DNA of 64,000 nt, taken from Stagnihabitans lacustris (GTDB lineage Bacteria; Pseudomonadota; Alphaproteobacteria; Rhodobacterales; Rhodobacteraceae). Every line of letters starts with the position of its first letter. The first letter of the stretch is position 1. Below the pieces are notes generated by a model. The model did not search any database. It saw nothing but the letters and a program-made list of their open reading frames with translations, and was not told where the DNA came from. Of the stretch, positions 54,807 to 63,037 are shown piece after piece. Location of the stretch: contig NZ_JAPDGS010000002.1 in the NCBI RefSeq assembly GCF_025950525.1, positions 186,001-250,000 on the forward strand, written 5' to 3'. The position numbers and the translations under genes are program-made.

Positions 54807-55766
54807 TTGGACTATTTGCTTTCAGACTTCATGGGCACGCCCACCTGGATGTGGCTGACCTTCATCAGCGTGGTCTTGGCCCTTTTGGCGGCCGACCTTG
54901 GCCTGTTCCACAAAAGCGCCAAAGAGATCGAAGTGGCCGAGAGCCTGCGCATCTCGGCTGTCTATATCGCCCTGGGTGTCAGCTTTTCGGCCTTCGTGGG
55001 CTATCAGATGGGGGCGCCCGCCGCGACGGCCTATCTGACGGCCTTTGTGGTGGAAAAGTCGCTGTCACTGGACAACGTTTTCGTCATTGCGCTGATCTTC
55101 TCGTCGCTGGCCATCCCCCGCGCCCTGCAGCACCGCGTGCTGTTTTGGGGCATCCTGGGCGTGATCGTGCTGCGCGGCATCATGATCGGCCTTGGCGCGG
55201 CGCTGGTCGCCCAATACCACTGGGTCCTCTATGTCTTCGCGGCCTTCCTGATCATCACCGGCATCAAGATGCTGTTCGCCAAGGACAGCCATGACCCGGC
55301 CGACAATGCCGTGGTGCGCTTCCTGAAGGCCCGGATGCGCCTGACCGAGACCCTGGACGGCGAGAAGTTCTTCACCAAGAAGAACGGCGTGACCTTTGCG
55401 ACGCCGCTGTTCCTGGCGCTGATCATGGTGGAAACCGCCGACCTGATCTTTGCCGTCGACTCGGTGCCGGCCGTCTTTGCCATCACCGCCGACCCCTTCC
55501 TGGTCTATACGTCGAACATCTTCGCCATCCTTGGCCTGCGCGCGCTTTACTTCGCGCTGTCCGCGATCCTGCACCGCTTTGCCTATCTGAAATATGCGCT
55601 GGCCATTCTCTTGGTCTTCATCGGGTCCAAGCTGTTCATCGCCGACCTGATGGGTTGGGACAAATTCCCCGCCTCGCTCTCGCTGGGTGTGACTTTCGTG
55701 ATCCTGGCCACCGGTGTCGCCGTCTCGCTGTGGAAAACCCGCGGCGCCCCGCCCGCCCATCCCTAA
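54807..55766 (+). CDS. TerC/Alx family integral membrane protein
   Basis: 319 residues with about nine TM segments. Family stretches: ADLGLFHKSAKEIEV, VVEKSLSLDNVFVIALIF with the conserved acidic residues inside the membrane, and the repeat LIMVETADLIFAVDSVPAVFAI. These proteins are linked to manganese efflux, tellurite resistance and metalation of exported proteins. The start is TTG at 54807, six bases after AGAGAGG; no ATG lies before the first TM segment. Confidence 0.9.
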   Translation: MDYLLSDFMGTPTWMWLTFISVVLALLAADLGLFHKSAKEIEVAESLRISAVYIALGVSFSAFVGYQMGAPAATAYLTAFVVEKSLSLDNVFVIALIFSSLAIPRALQHRVLFWGILGVIVLRGIMIGLGAALVAQYHWVLYVFAAFLIITGIKMLFAKDSHDPADNAVVRFLKARMRLTETLDGEKFFTKKNGVTFATPLFLALIMVETADLIFAVDSVPAVFAITADPFLVYTSNIFAILGLRALYFALSAILHRFAYLKYALAILLVFIGSKLFIADLMGWDKFPASLSLGVTFVILATGVAVSLWKTRGAPPAHP

Positions 55767-55817
55767 GCCACAGGCCCCAAATCAAGAGCGGCGCGACCAT
55801 CACGGCCGCTCCCCTTT

Positions 55818-55893
55818 GGCTTTCACATTGATACAAATATTCCACGGGAGGGTCCGGGAGGGTGTGAAACCCTCCCGGGCTTTCCGCTTTCAC
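55818..55893 (-). repeat. Intergenic hairpin plus ATATTT-type repeat element, copy downstream of the HIT gene
   Basis: On the minus strand: CCCGGGAGGG-TTTCACA-CCCTCCCGG (stem with loop), then ACCCTCCCGTGGAATATTTG and TATCAATGTGAAAGCC. It has the same parts and order as the element after the sulfotransferase gene, including the TTTCACA loop. It follows the HIT gene on that gene's strand and also lies at the 3' end of TerC. Confidence 0.8.
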
Positions 55894-55928
55894 GCCGCCC
55901 AGTCATTAGGGGCCCCTATCACTGGGGT

Positions 55929-56010
55929 CCCAGTCACTCGGCCCCAGTCACTCGGCCCCAGTCACTCGGCCCCAGTCACTCGGCCCCAGTCACTCGGCCC
56001 CAGTCACTCC
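55929..56010. repeat. Six-copy 14-bp tandem repeat at the HIT stop codon
   Basis: Unit CCCAGTCACTCGGC repeated five times without a mismatch (55929-55998), with a sixth partial copy (55999-56010) that contains the last codons and TGA of the HIT gene (TGA at 56006-56004 on the minus strand). In the minus direction every unit carries a TGA, so the repeat can gain or lose units without changing the protein. Confidence 0.93.
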
Positions 56011-56378
56011 GGCTGGATCATCCGCCCCATATGCCGCCCGCCCAGGATATGCAGGTGGTAATGCGGCACTTCCTGCCCCCCCGCCTCCCGCGTGTTTGAA
56101 ATCGCCCGGAACCCCGGGCCAAGGTCCAGCATCGCCACAACCTGCGCCACACACCGGTGGAAATCCACCAGCTCTTCGGCCGGGGCCTCGGCCGAGAAAT
56201 GGTCCAGCGACACATAGGCCCCCTTGGGGATCACCAGCACATGCACCGGCGCCAGGGGGCGGATGTCATGGAAGGCCAGGCTATGCGCCGTCTCCAGAAC
56301 GGTCTTGTTCGGGATCTCGCCCCGCAGGATGCGGGCAAAGATATTGGTCGGGTCATAGCTGAAGTCAGTCTGGGTCAT
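56004..56378 (-). CDS. HIT family hydrolase (Hint-like)
   Basis: 124 residues. The histidine triad is in the C-terminal VPHYHLHILGGRHMGRM, and the N-terminal FARILRGEIPNKTVLET is typical of the Hint branch, purine nucleoside phosphoramidases. Cytosolic. The ATG is seven bases after the glycosyltransferase stop on the same strand, so the two may be co-transcribed. The 3' end runs into a tandem repeat. Confidence 0.92.
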   Translation of the reverse strand: MTQTDFSYDPTNIFARILRGEIPNKTVLETAHSLAFHDIRPLAPVHVLVIPKGAYVSLDHFSAEAPAEELVDFHRCVAQVVAMLDLGPGFRAISNTREAGGQEVPHYHLHILGGRHMGRMIQPE

Positions 56379-56385
56379 GGGCGTC

Positions 56386-57963
56386 TCAATCCACGAAAAG
56401 GTAAGAGGTCGCAGCGATCTCGCGCGCCTTGGCCGCAGGTATATCGAGGAATTCCGCCAGCGGCACCGTGTTTTCATCGACGCTGACCGACTGCTTGATC
56501 TGGTAGAACCCGGCAAAGCCCGCGTCCCGGATGCGGTCGCTTTCAAAGCGCACGTCATAGCGGATCGTCGGCAACAGCCGCTCGATCACCTCACGCGGGG
56601 TCGAATCCGCCGCCAGACCCACGCGTTTCGCATGGCCGATCAGGTAGTCATCGGTGAAGTCGCAGTTGATCTCCAACAGCCGCACCTTGGCCTTGTCGTT
56701 GTAGAAATCCTGCATCAGATCGACATTGGCCGGGTCGATGCAGACCACCAGCACATCTGATTGCCAATAGTCGAACAGCATCCGCACCAGCGCGCGCCGG
56801 TGGCGGGTGCGCTTTTCCAGCGTCGACTGGATGCCGCCCAGGTCGGGCAGAGCGGTCGAAGCCTCGTTGAACAGATACTCCACCGCCGGGAAATTCGTCA
56901 CCTGCCGCACCCGGTCGACCAGGCGCTTGGCCACATGCCATTTCTTGCATGTCACCATCAACAGCGTCCGGTTGCGGCCCAAGGAAGCCTCGGTCTCCCA
57001 GAACCGGGGCGCGAACCGCCGCCCCACCCGCCCGCGCCCCGTCAGAAAGTGAAACAGGCTCCGCCCCTCGTTCGAGACGGCGAACCGGTGGCCCTCCTTG
57101 ATGTAAAGCCGGCCCAGGCGGTCCTTCAGCTCCAGCGCGTCGGGGCTGATCTTGCGGGCGAACAGATAATCCTGAGCCAGCAGCAGGTCGTAATGGTCGT
57201 TGTAAAAGCTGACGGGCATCCCGTAATCGGTGAACATCAGGAAGGTCAGGGTGCGGGCCCTGATCTCGACCTCGGGGACCAGATGGCGGACCAGGGTCTG
57301 AAAAAACGTCTCGTCCGGAATCCAGGTGGTCGAGAAAAAGCGCATCACATCCGGGCGCGCCTTGCAAAAGGCCAGGACCAGTTCGATCGTGCGGCGGCGC
57401 AGGCACCACCACTGGCTGCCGATCATCATCTGCAGGTCATGGGGCACCGACCGGCGCAGGCCCAGCCGCTCTTGCCACTCCATCGAGCGGTAAAACCAGC
57501 CCTTCTGCGTGCGTTCGTTGAAATAGTGGCGATAGACCAGCCGTTCTTCCTTGATCCCGGTCTTGATCCAGTCCGAGGCAAAGAAGTCAAAGCTTTCGAT
57601 ATAGTCACATTCCGTCGCATCCAGAAAGCTATGGGCATATTCCGCCGTCTTGACCGGCATGCAATCGCCCGACAGCATGTAGAAATGCGTGGCGCGGGGA
57701 AAGGCCTCGACCGCGGCTTCGACGGCCTGCAGCGTGGCATCGACCAGGGACCATTCCCCCCAGCCGCATTTGACGCGGCGGGCGGCGAAGGTCACGGCCG
57801 GGTTCGTCGCCAGGGCCTCGCGGATGCGGTCGTAATCCTCGCGCCGGGCGCGGGCGTCGAAGTGGATGGCGATGAAATCCCCCGCAGCCGTCAGCCGCTC
57901 GGCCTGGGCGATGATCCCGGCCGGGTCCTTGTGGCACAGGAGAATATAGGCAATTTTCGCCAT
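56386..57963 (-). CDS. GT14-like (core-2/I-branching type) glycosyltransferase with C-terminal extension
   Basis: 525 residues, no signal peptide or TM segment. The N-terminal half resembles beta-1,6-N-acetylglucosaminyltransferases: IAYILLCHKDP, IAIHFDARA, HFYMLSGDCMPVKTAEY, the acceptor region GSQWWCLRRRTIELV, and WIPDETFFQTLV with the family catalytic Glu. From about residue 320 a second domain (TLLMVTCKKWHVAKRLVDRV) follows whose function I do not know. Divergent from a sulfotransferase gene 150 bases away, which suggests joint modification of a surface polysaccharide. Confidence 0.82.
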   Translation of the reverse strand: MAKIAYILLCHKDPAGIIAQAERLTAAGDFIAIHFDARARREDYDRIREALATNPAVTFAARRVKCGWGEWSLVDATLQAVEAAVEAFPRATHFYMLSGDCMPVKTAEYAHSFLDATECDYIESFDFFASDWIKTGIKEERLVYRHYFNERTQKGWFYRSMEWQERLGLRRSVPHDLQMMIGSQWWCLRRRTIELVLAFCKARPDVMRFFSTTWIPDETFFQTLVRHLVPEVEIRARTLTFLMFTDYGMPVSFYNDHYDLLLAQDYLFARKISPDALELKDRLGRLYIKEGHRFAVSNEGRSLFHFLTGRGRVGRRFAPRFWETEASLGRNRTLLMVTCKKWHVAKRLVDRVRQVTNFPAVEYLFNEASTALPDLGGIQSTLEKRTRHRRALVRMLFDYWQSDVLVVCIDPANVDLMQDFYNDKAKVRLLEINCDFTDDYLIGHAKRVGLAADSTPREVIERLLPTIRYDVRFESDRIRDAGFAGFYQIKQSVSVDENTVPLAEFLDIPAAKAREIAATSYLFVD

Positions 57964-58113
57964 CAGTGAAACGATCCGTCGGGTCTTTGCTTCTTTGTTG
58001 CCCTAGATAGCTTTATCGGACATTGAAAAGACAGACATTCTTTGCTTTTTTCGCCCTAGAATTTCCGTGGTCTGGGGCCACAAAGGCACGACGACCGCGA
58101 AGGAGGCGAGGAT

Positions 58114-58932
58114 ATGGGTTTTCCAGGCACCTGGATGACGGAAAGTGGCAGCGTGGTCTACCGCGTGGTGCCCAAATGCGCCTGTTCGACCATCGGGCAG
58201 ATCATGTTCTATGCCGATCATGGAACGTTTTTCGACGGCGACATCCATGATGCGACCGGCGGGATGCACAAATGGGCGATGGAGACCTCTCAGCCCCTGA
58301 TCGAAAAGGTCGTCAAGGCGCGCAAGACCTATACATTCACCTGCGTGCGCAACCCCTACACCCGCATCCTGTCCTCGTTTTTCGACAAGATCTGCGGCAT
58401 CCAGCGGAACGGCCGGCGCTATCGCGGCAATCTGGTGCCGACCCTGGTGCAGAAATACGGGATCGAGGTCGGCGGCCCGGATGGCAAGGAGGACTTCGAC
58501 CAGATCGCCTCGTTCCGCCGGTTTCTGCTGTTCGCCCGCGACACCATCCGGTTCAAGAAGCCGATGGAACCCGATATCCACTGGAGCGCGATGAGCGGCC
58601 ATATCTCGACCTTCATCGTGAATGGCGGGCGCTATGACCAGATCTTCTTTACCGAGAAGTTCAACGAGGGGATGCAAAAGGTCATCGACAAGATGGCGCC
58701 CAAGCACGCCATCGACCTGAAGACCATCCCGCGCTTTAACGAAAGCGAAGGCCATGGGCCCGCCCGCGCCCATCCGGTCGAGGATTATTTCGACGACCTC
58801 AGCCGTCATCTGGTCTGGGAGATCTACAAGAAGGACTTCCAGCTGTTCAAATACGACTTCGACAATCCGGGCAACAAGATGCCCACGGCAGAGGTCGACT
58901 TGGCCGAGGTTCACGCCAAGCTGGGCGAGTGA
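58114..58932 (+). CDS. Sulfotransferase family protein
   Basis: 272 residues, cytosolic. The 5'-phosphosulfate loop appears as VVPKCACSTIGQIMF and the 3'-phosphate site as FTCVRNPYTRILSSFF (Arg and Ser of the PAPS-binding motif), typical of the carbohydrate sulfotransferase branch. Probably transfers sulfate from PAPS to a polysaccharide or cell-surface glycan. Divergent from the GT14-like gene. A strong hairpin and a repeat element follow its stop. Confidence 0.82.
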   Translation: MGFPGTWMTESGSVVYRVVPKCACSTIGQIMFYADHGTFFDGDIHDATGGMHKWAMETSQPLIEKVVKARKTYTFTCVRNPYTRILSSFFDKICGIQRNGRRYRGNLVPTLVQKYGIEVGGPDGKEDFDQIASFRRFLLFARDTIRFKKPMEPDIHWSAMSGHISTFIVNGGRYDQIFFTEKFNEGMQKVIDKMAPKHAIDLKTIPRFNESEGHGPARAHPVEDYFDDLSRHLVWEIYKKDFQLFKYDFDNPGNKMPTAEVDLAEVHAKLGE

Positions 58933-58945
58933 TCGGTTTTGCAAC

Positions 58946-59140
58946 GGGTCCGGGGGTTTCACACCCCCGGACCCCCGTGGGATATTTATGAAAAGATGAA
59001 TGGAAAGAGGAGTGCAGGGCCAAAGTCGCGCGCCCCGGCCGCTTTTCGGCACGTCCCGCCGCGCCTTTTCCATTCATCTTTTCATAAATATCCCGGGGGG
59101 TGAGGCCGCAGGCCGAGGGGGGCAGCGCCCCCCTGCGACA
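58946..59140. repeat. Two repeat elements in inverted orientation between the sulfotransferase and PfkB genes
   Basis: Plus-strand element: 12-bp stem GGGTCCGGGGGT/ACCCCCGGACCC (58946-58974, loop TTCAC), then CCCCGTGGGATATTTATG. Minus-strand element, reading from the PfkB stop: hairpin GGGGGGCGCTGCCCCCC, then ACCCCCCGGGATATTTATG. The AT-rich modules form a perfect 28-bp inverted repeat (58979-59006 with 59067-59094) around a 60-base spacer. Each element follows the stop of a gene on its own strand. Confidence 0.92.
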
Positions 59141-59144
59141 TGTG

Positions 59145-60128
59145 TCAGATCAGCCCATGTTGCCGGAACAGCGCCTTCAGGTCAGTTTCGGGGCGTGCGC
59201 CGTAGTGGCTGATGACCTCGGCCGCGGCGACGCAGCCCATGCGGCCGCAGGTGGCAAGGCTTTGCCCCGTGGCGATCCCGTAAAGGAAGCCTGCCGCGAA
59301 TTGGTCGCCCGCGCCGGTGGCATCGACCGGCACGATGCGGTTCACTGGCACCACGACCTGTTCGTCACCGCGCACCACAATCACCTCATGGCCCGACCTT
59401 GTGCAGGCCACCATTCCGGCATCGCGTGAGGCCTGTTCCAGCGCCGCCGACAGGTCGGTCTGATACAAAGACGACCATTCGTGTTCGTTGCCGATCACGA
59501 AATCGAGGTCCTTGACCAGGCGGCGGAAGTCGTCGCGGTGGCGGTCGACACAAAAGGGGTCGGACAGCGCAATCCCCGCCTTGCCGCCGGCCTTTTGACA
59601 CAGCTTGGCCGCGCGTTCAAAGGCCTGTTTCCCCTTGGGCTTGTCGTAGAGGTATCCCTCCAGGAACAGGAGGCTCGTGGCCCCTGCCACATCGTCCGAC
59701 ACATCCTCGGGCCCCAAGTCCGAGGAAATCCCCAGATAGGTGTTCATGCTGCGCTCACCGTCCGGCGAGACAAAGATCATCGACCGCGAGGTGGGCAGGT
59801 CGCCCCCCGCCACCGGAGCATTGACGAAATCCGTGCCGCCCTCGGCCAGGGTCTGGGCATAGAACCGCCCCAGCGCATCGTCATGCACCCGCCCGATGAA
59901 GGCGGTCCGCAGCCCGAGGTTCCCGAGGCCCGCCAGGGAATTCGCAACCGACCCGCCCGGGATCTGGCGGCGTTCCGACATGGCGCCATAAAGGATCTCG
60001 CCGCGTTCGCGCTCGACCAGCTGCATGATGCTTTTCTGAATGCCCATCAGCTCCAGAAAGCTGTCATCGGCCGGAGAGATCACATCGACGATGGCATTGC
60101 CGATGCCGACGACGTCATAGGTTTTCAT
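59145..60128 (-). CDS. PfkB family sugar/nucleoside kinase (adenosine kinase-like)
   Basis: 327 residues. N-terminal GIGNAIVDVISPADD and GGSVANSLAGLGNLG bind substrate, and the C-terminal PVDATGAGDQFAAGFLYG is the PfkB signature with the catalytic Asp. This form, with ADDSFLE and GGSVANS, is the adenosine kinase-like group of alphaproteobacteria; ribokinase-type activity is possible. ATG 60128 after GAGGAC is preferred over TTG 60140. Overlaps the end of nth by 14 bases. Confidence 0.88.
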   Translation of the reverse strand: MKTYDVVGIGNAIVDVISPADDSFLELMGIQKSIMQLVERERGEILYGAMSERRQIPGGSVANSLAGLGNLGLRTAFIGRVHDDALGRFYAQTLAEGGTDFVNAPVAGGDLPTSRSMIFVSPDGERSMNTYLGISSDLGPEDVSDDVAGATSLLFLEGYLYDKPKGKQAFERAAKLCQKAGGKAGIALSDPFCVDRHRDDFRRLVKDLDFVIGNEHEWSSLYQTDLSAALEQASRDAGMVACTRSGHEVIVVRGDEQVVVPVNRIVPVDATGAGDQFAAGFLYGIATGQSLATCGRMGCVAAAEVISHYGARPETDLKALFRQHGLI

Positions 60129-60762
60129 GTTTGTCCTCAAAAAGGCAGAACTCCCGGATCGGGCAGATTCCGCAGCGGGGTTTTCGGGCGGTGCAGATAT
60201 AGCGGCCGTGCAGGATCAGCCAGTGGTGGGCGTGATGCTGATATTCGGCCGGGATATGGTCTTCGATGGCGCGTTCGATGGCCAATTCGTCCTTGCCCGG
60301 GCAAATCCCGGTGCGGTTGGCCAGCCGCAGGATATGGGTGTCCACAGCCTGGGTCGGCTGGCCGAACCACATGTTCAAGACCACGTTCGCCGTCTTGCGG
60401 CCCACGCCGGGCAGGCTGGTCAGGGCCGCGCGCGACGAGGGCACCTCGCCGCCGAAATCGTCGATCAGGCGCTGCGACAGCTTGATCACATTACGCGCCT
60501 TGTTGCGGAAAAGGCCGATGGTCTTGATATGCTCGGTCAGGGCCGCCTCGCCCAAGGCCAGCATACGCGCGGGCGTATCGGCCACCGGGAACAGGTTCGC
60601 CGTCGCCTTGTTCACCCCCACATCGGTCGATTGCGCCGAAAGCGCCACGGCGACCAACAGGGTGAAGGCGTTGGTGTGATGCAACTCTCCTTTCGGTTCG
60701 GGGTTCAACTCCGCAAACCGGGCGAAGATCGCCTTCAGGGTCAGGTAATCCAGCTGTTTCAT
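60115..60762 (-). CDS. nth: Endonuclease III
   Basis: 215 residues, bifunctional DNA glycosylase/AP lyase acting on oxidised pyrimidines. HhH motif LPGVGRKTANVVLNMWFG with the catalytic Lys, GQPTQAVDTHILRLANRTG with the catalytic Asp, and the 4Fe-4S cluster cysteines in CTARKPRCGICPIREFC. Start ATG 60762. Divergent from the Ada-like repair gene. Its last codons overlap the kinase start, so the two are coupled. Confidence 0.96.
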   Translation of the reverse strand: MKQLDYLTLKAIFARFAELNPEPKGELHHTNAFTLLVAVALSAQSTDVGVNKATANLFPVADTPARMLALGEAALTEHIKTIGLFRNKARNVIKLSQRLIDDFGGEVPSSRAALTSLPGVGRKTANVVLNMWFGQPTQAVDTHILRLANRTGICPGKDELAIERAIEDHIPAEYQHHAHHWLILHGRYICTARKPRCGICPIREFCLFEDKHENL

Positions 60763-60840
60763 GCCTCTCCTATGCCTGTCCCCGGGGCTTTGCGCAAGAA
60801 TCGGGTGTCGTGCCGCCCAAGGCCCGCTTACCTTCGGCTT

Positions 60841-61653
60841 ATGGAACACAGCTATCACTATCAGGTTATCGCCCGCGCCCTGCGCGAGATCGACGCCGCG
60901 CCGGGCCTTGGGCTGGAGGCGCTGGCCGCGCGGATGGAGATGAGCCCGGCGCATTTCCAGCGCATCTTCTCGGCCTGGGTTGGGGTCAGTCCGAAGAAGT
61001 ATCAGCAATACCTGGCGCTGGATCAGGCGAAGCGGATGCTGGCCACGCGCCATACCGTGCTGGAAACCGCGATGGCCACGGGGCTTTCCGGGCCGGGGCG
61101 GCTGCATGACCTGTTCCTGACCTGGGAGGCGATGACGCCCGGCGACTATGCCAAGGGCGGCCCGGGTCTGATCCACTGGGGGTGGTTTGACAGCCCCTTT
61201 GGTCGGATCGTGGCGGCGGGGACCGACAAGGGCCTGTGCGGCATGGGTTTCGCCGCCGAGATGGGCGAGGCCGCTTTGCCCGACCTTCTGACCCGCTGGC
61301 CGGGCGCTGAAACCCGCGAGGACCCCGCCCGGCTGCGCGATTGGGTCAGCCAAGCCTTCGGCGGGCAGGGCGCGCATCTGCATCTGATCGGGGCGCCCTT
61401 TCAGATCAAGGTCTGGGAGGCGCTGTTGCGTGTCCCCTCGGGCCATGTCACGACCTATGGCGACATTGCCACGGCCATCGGCGCGCCAAAGGCGGTGCGG
61501 GCGGTGGGGACGGCGGTGGGGCGCAACCCGATCTCGTATCTGATCCCCTGTCACCGGGCCTTGCGCCGCGATGGCGCCCTTGGCGGCTATCACTGGGGCT
61601 TGCCCGTCAAACGCGCGATTCTGGCCTATGAGGCCGCCCGGCTGGAGGCCTGA
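60841..61653 (+). CDS. Ada-like protein: AraC-type HTH plus O6-methylguanine-DNA methyltransferase
   Basis: 270 residues. An AraC-type DNA-binding domain (about 1-105: LEALAARMEMSPAHFQRIFSAWVGVSPKKYQQY) is joined to an alkyltransferase domain with the acceptor Cys in SYLIPCHRALRRDGALGGYHWG and the HTH arginine finger region VPSGHVTTYGDIATAIG. The N-terminal zinc domain of E. coli Ada, which repairs phosphotriesters and switches on transcription, is absent, so any gene control must work differently. Divergent from nth. Confidence 0.92.
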   Translation: MEHSYHYQVIARALREIDAAPGLGLEALAARMEMSPAHFQRIFSAWVGVSPKKYQQYLALDQAKRMLATRHTVLETAMATGLSGPGRLHDLFLTWEAMTPGDYAKGGPGLIHWGWFDSPFGRIVAAGTDKGLCGMGFAAEMGEAALPDLLTRWPGAETREDPARLRDWVSQAFGGQGAHLHLIGAPFQIKVWEALLRVPSGHVTTYGDIATAIGAPKAVRAVGTAVGRNPISYLIPCHRALRRDGALGGYHWGLPVKRAILAYEAARLEA

Positions 61654-61754
61654 CGGCAAGAACCTGCCGAGCCCGCCCATCCCCTTCGCCCTGCCATGCG
61701 CGCGTGGTATAAGGCGCCGCGGCCCCCCGGGGCCTTTGTGAAAGAGGCAGCAGA

Positions 61755-62408
61755 ATGTTTGCAAAGAAGACCCTTGGCCTGTCGATGGCCGCGCTGACGG
61801 CGCTTACCGCCTGCGGTGCGCCCACGGACCGTATTCAAGACCCGAATTACCGCGCCCAGAACGGCGCCATCGCCGGTGTCGTCGGCGGAGCGCTGTTGGG
61901 CGCCGCCTTTTCCGATGACCGGGGCGAGGGCGCGTTGCGCGGCGCGCTGATTGGCGGGGCCATTGGCACCGGCATCGGCGCGACGCTGGACAAACAAGCC
62001 GCCGACATGCGCGCCAACTTGGGCAATCCGAACATCACCGTGACCAATATGGGGGATTACCTGCTGGTGAACCTGCCGCAGGATGTGACCTTTGCCACCG
62101 GTTCGGCCAATGTCCGCCCCGACCTTGGCCGCGACATCCAGTCGATTGCCGCCAACCTTGTCACCTATCCGAATTCGAACATCGAAGTCGTGGGCCATAC
62201 CGACAACGTGGGCACCGCCGCGCTGAACCAGGACCTGTCGGAACGCCGCGCCTATGCGGTCTCCTCGCTGCTGTTGTCGGCGGGCGTGCCTGCGGCGCGG
62301 GTCGTGACCTATGGCAAGGGCTTCAATCAGCCGGTTGCCAGCAACGAAACCGAGGCCGGGCGGGCCAAGAACCGCCGGGTGGAAATCCTGGTGCGGCCCA
62401 AGTCCTGA
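61755..62408 (+). CDS. OmpA family lipoprotein
   Basis: 217 residues. Lipoprotein signal ending in LTAC (Cys20), then a Gly-rich glycine-zipper-like stretch (AIAGVVGGALLGAAF, ALIGGAIGTGIGATL) and a C-terminal OmpA domain (about 105-215: VTFATGSANVRPDLGRDI, EVVGHTDNVG, NQDLSERRAYAV, NRRVEILVRP). It anchors the outer membrane to peptidoglycan. YiaD-like. Monocistronic, with a bidirectional terminator shared with the ATP synthase operon. Confidence 0.92.
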   Translation: MFAKKTLGLSMAALTALTACGAPTDRIQDPNYRAQNGAIAGVVGGALLGAAFSDDRGEGALRGALIGGAIGTGIGATLDKQAADMRANLGNPNITVTNMGDYLLVNLPQDVTFATGSANVRPDLGRDIQSIAANLVTYPNSNIEVVGHTDNVGTAALNQDLSERRAYAVSSLLLSAGVPAARVVTYGKGFNQPVASNETEAGRAKNRRVEILVRPKS

Positions 62409-62428
62409 TAGGACCAAGTCGCAAAAGC

Positions 62429-62458
62429 AAAAGGCCCGGGAGCGACCCCGGGCCTTTT
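62429..62458. terminator. Bidirectional terminator between the OmpA lipoprotein and ATP synthase genes
   Basis: 12-bp perfect stem AAAAGGCCCGGG/CCCGGGCCTTTT with loop AGCGA and a poly-T or poly-A flank on both sides. It serves the plus-strand lipoprotein gene and the end of the minus-strand atp operon. Confidence 0.92.
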
Positions 62459-62475
62459 CCAATCTGTTGGGTCGC

Positions 62476-63033
62476 TTAGTGCAGACGCGCGGCCACTTGG
62501 CCGATGGAGGCGTCGATCGAAGCCGCCGCCTGCTCTGCCGTCATCTGGGCCTTCAGCACTTCGGCCGCGACCGAAATCGAAACCGAGATCGCCCGATCCC
62601 GCACCGCGGATTCAGCCGATTTCACGGTGCTTTCGATCTGCTCTTCGGCGGCGACCAGCTTGCGGGCGATGGCCTTGGCCAGATCGGCCTTGGCCTGATC
62701 GGCGGCCGCCTGGGCCTCGGCCTTGGCCGAGTCGACGATGCGGGCCGACTGGGCGGCCACTTCCCGCGACTTGGCCTCATACGAGGCCAACAGCGCCTGG
62801 GCCTCTTCGCGCAGCACGCGCGCCTCGTCCAGGCTGTTCTTGATCGTGTTGGCGCGGTCATCCAGCATGCGGCCGATCATCCCGGGCACGCCGAAATAAA
62901 TCAGCGCGCCGGCGAACAGCAGAAAGGCGCACAGCACGACGAAGTCAGTGTTGCGCAGGCTGAAGAAGGGGCCCGATGACGCAAGGGCAGGAGAGGCCGC
63001 CAGCATCAATCCAAGGGTCAGAAGCTTTTTCAT
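62476..63033 (-). CDS. atpF: ATP synthase F0 subunit b
   Basis: 185 residues. One N-terminal membrane segment after a signal-like start (MKKLLTLGLMLAASPALA), then a long charged helix (ARVLREEAQALLASYEAKSR, Ala/Glu/Lys-rich) that forms the peripheral stalk with subunit b'. It is the last gene of the operon in the window; the F1 genes lie elsewhere, as is usual for Rhodobacterales. Confidence 0.94.
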   Translation of the reverse strand: MKKLLTLGLMLAASPALASSGPFFSLRNTDFVVLCAFLLFAGALIYFGVPGMIGRMLDDRANTIKNSLDEARVLREEAQALLASYEAKSREVAAQSARIVDSAKAEAQAAADQAKADLAKAIARKLVAAEEQIESTVKSAESAVRDRAISVSISVAAEVLKAQMTAEQAAASIDASIGQVAARLH

Positions 63034-63037
63034 ATCC

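Noticed and set aside
55929..56010. CRISPR-like array
   Set aside because: The units are directly joined with no spacers and are 14 bases long. It is a simple tandem repeat. No CRISPR array or cas gene was found anywhere in the window.
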